A stretch of DNA of 13,135 nucleotides from contig DASRCB010000429.1 in the NCBI GenBank assembly GCA_035653295.1, positions 1-13,135 of the forward strand. The letters run 5' to 3'. Positions 13,063 through 13,135 of the stretch are shown here, piece after piece; positions within the stretch are counted from its first letter, which is position 1, and each line of letters opens with the position of its first letter. The position numbers were made by a program, and so were the translations under genes. Origin of the DNA: DASRCB01 sp035653295 (lineage in GTDB: Bacteria > Acidobacteriota > Terriglobia > Bryobacterales > Bryobacteraceae). The notes beneath the pieces were generated by a model. It had not been told where the DNA came from. It worked only from the letters and a program-made list of their open reading frames with translations, and did not search any database.

Positions 13063-13135
13063 GCGCGTCCGGTATACTATGAGGATCATGCGCCGCATTA
13101 TGCGGCGCATGATCCTCATAGTATACCGGACGCGC
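13063..13135. repeat. Perfect 36-base inverted repeat with a one-base centre at the window end
   Basis: Bases 13063-13098 are the exact reverse complement of 13100-13135, with a single T at 13099 between them. The repeat runs to the last base of the window, so it may be longer. The outer part of the left arm (from 13063) is the normal upstream region of the efflux operon. The inner core GCGCCGCAT-T-ATGCGGCGC could by itself be a natural operator-like dyad. A perfect repeat with almost no loop, ending exactly at the window edge, is typical of an assembly or amplification fold-back, so the right arm may not be genuine sequence. Confidence 0.9.

Noticed and set aside
13045..13119. Extended N-terminus of the TetR protein starting at 13119
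   Set aside because: The extra residues are coded largely by the palindrome and are repetitive and basic. The ATG at 13044 gives a normal TetR length and has a -10-like box just upstream.

Overview
The window looks like high-GC chromosomal DNA from a free-living, diderm bacterium. The RND efflux operon ends in an outer-membrane channel lipoprotein, and a PEP-CTERM protein implies exosortase sorting. Together with a CRTAC1-type (VCBS/FG-GAP plus ASPIC/UnbV) secreted protein, a DUF3052-type protein and compact convergent gene pairs, this gene mix is what I would expect from Acidobacteriota of the Solibacter/Bryobacter kind. That placement is an inference from gene content, not a measurement. 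No rRNA, tRNA, transposase, integrase, CRISPR array or phage gene is visible. The window is ordinary core and accessory chromosome, and I do not see a dramatic undescribed multi-gene system in it.

Left part (1-2362). The 3' end of a probable Uma2-family gene runs into the window and overlaps, tail to tail, a gene on the minus strand that encodes a degenerate response-regulator-like domain joined to a DUF3052-like domain. Divergent from it come three plus-strand genes: a single-domain rhodanese, a very acidic 104-residue protein of unknown function and a secreted 211-residue protein of unknown function.

Middle part (2349-6525). A minus-strand CRTAC1-family protein with a twin-arginine-like signal and seven calcium-loop repeats lies tail to tail with the secreted protein. 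Divergent from it is a two-gene unit: accD (carboxyltransferase beta subunit of acetyl-CoA carboxylase) overlapping by 4 nt a GmhA/DiaA-like SIS-domain sugar-phosphate isomerase. That pair converges on a minus-strand PEP-CTERM protein.

Right part (6696-13044). Four minus-strand genes form one tight operon, transcribed right to left: a TetR-family repressor, a periplasmic adaptor lipoprotein, an inner-membrane RND pump of the HAE1 type and an outer-membrane factor of the NodT/OprM type. Junctions are a 4-nt overlap, a 6-nt gap and a 4-nt overlap. Together they encode a complete tripartite drug or solvent efflux pump whose own repressor is the first gene, which suggests autoregulation.

Two global patterns stand out. 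Several transcription-unit-leading genes lack a Shine-Dalgarno sequence but have a -10-like hexamer just before the start codon, while two operon-internal genes and the PEP-CTERM gene have clear Shine-Dalgarno sequences; this suggests leaderless or near-leaderless starts. The last 73 bases form a perfect inverted repeat with a one-base centre, which may be an assembly fold-back at a contig end rather than real sequence. The longest stretch without a gene is about 170 bases (6526-6695).
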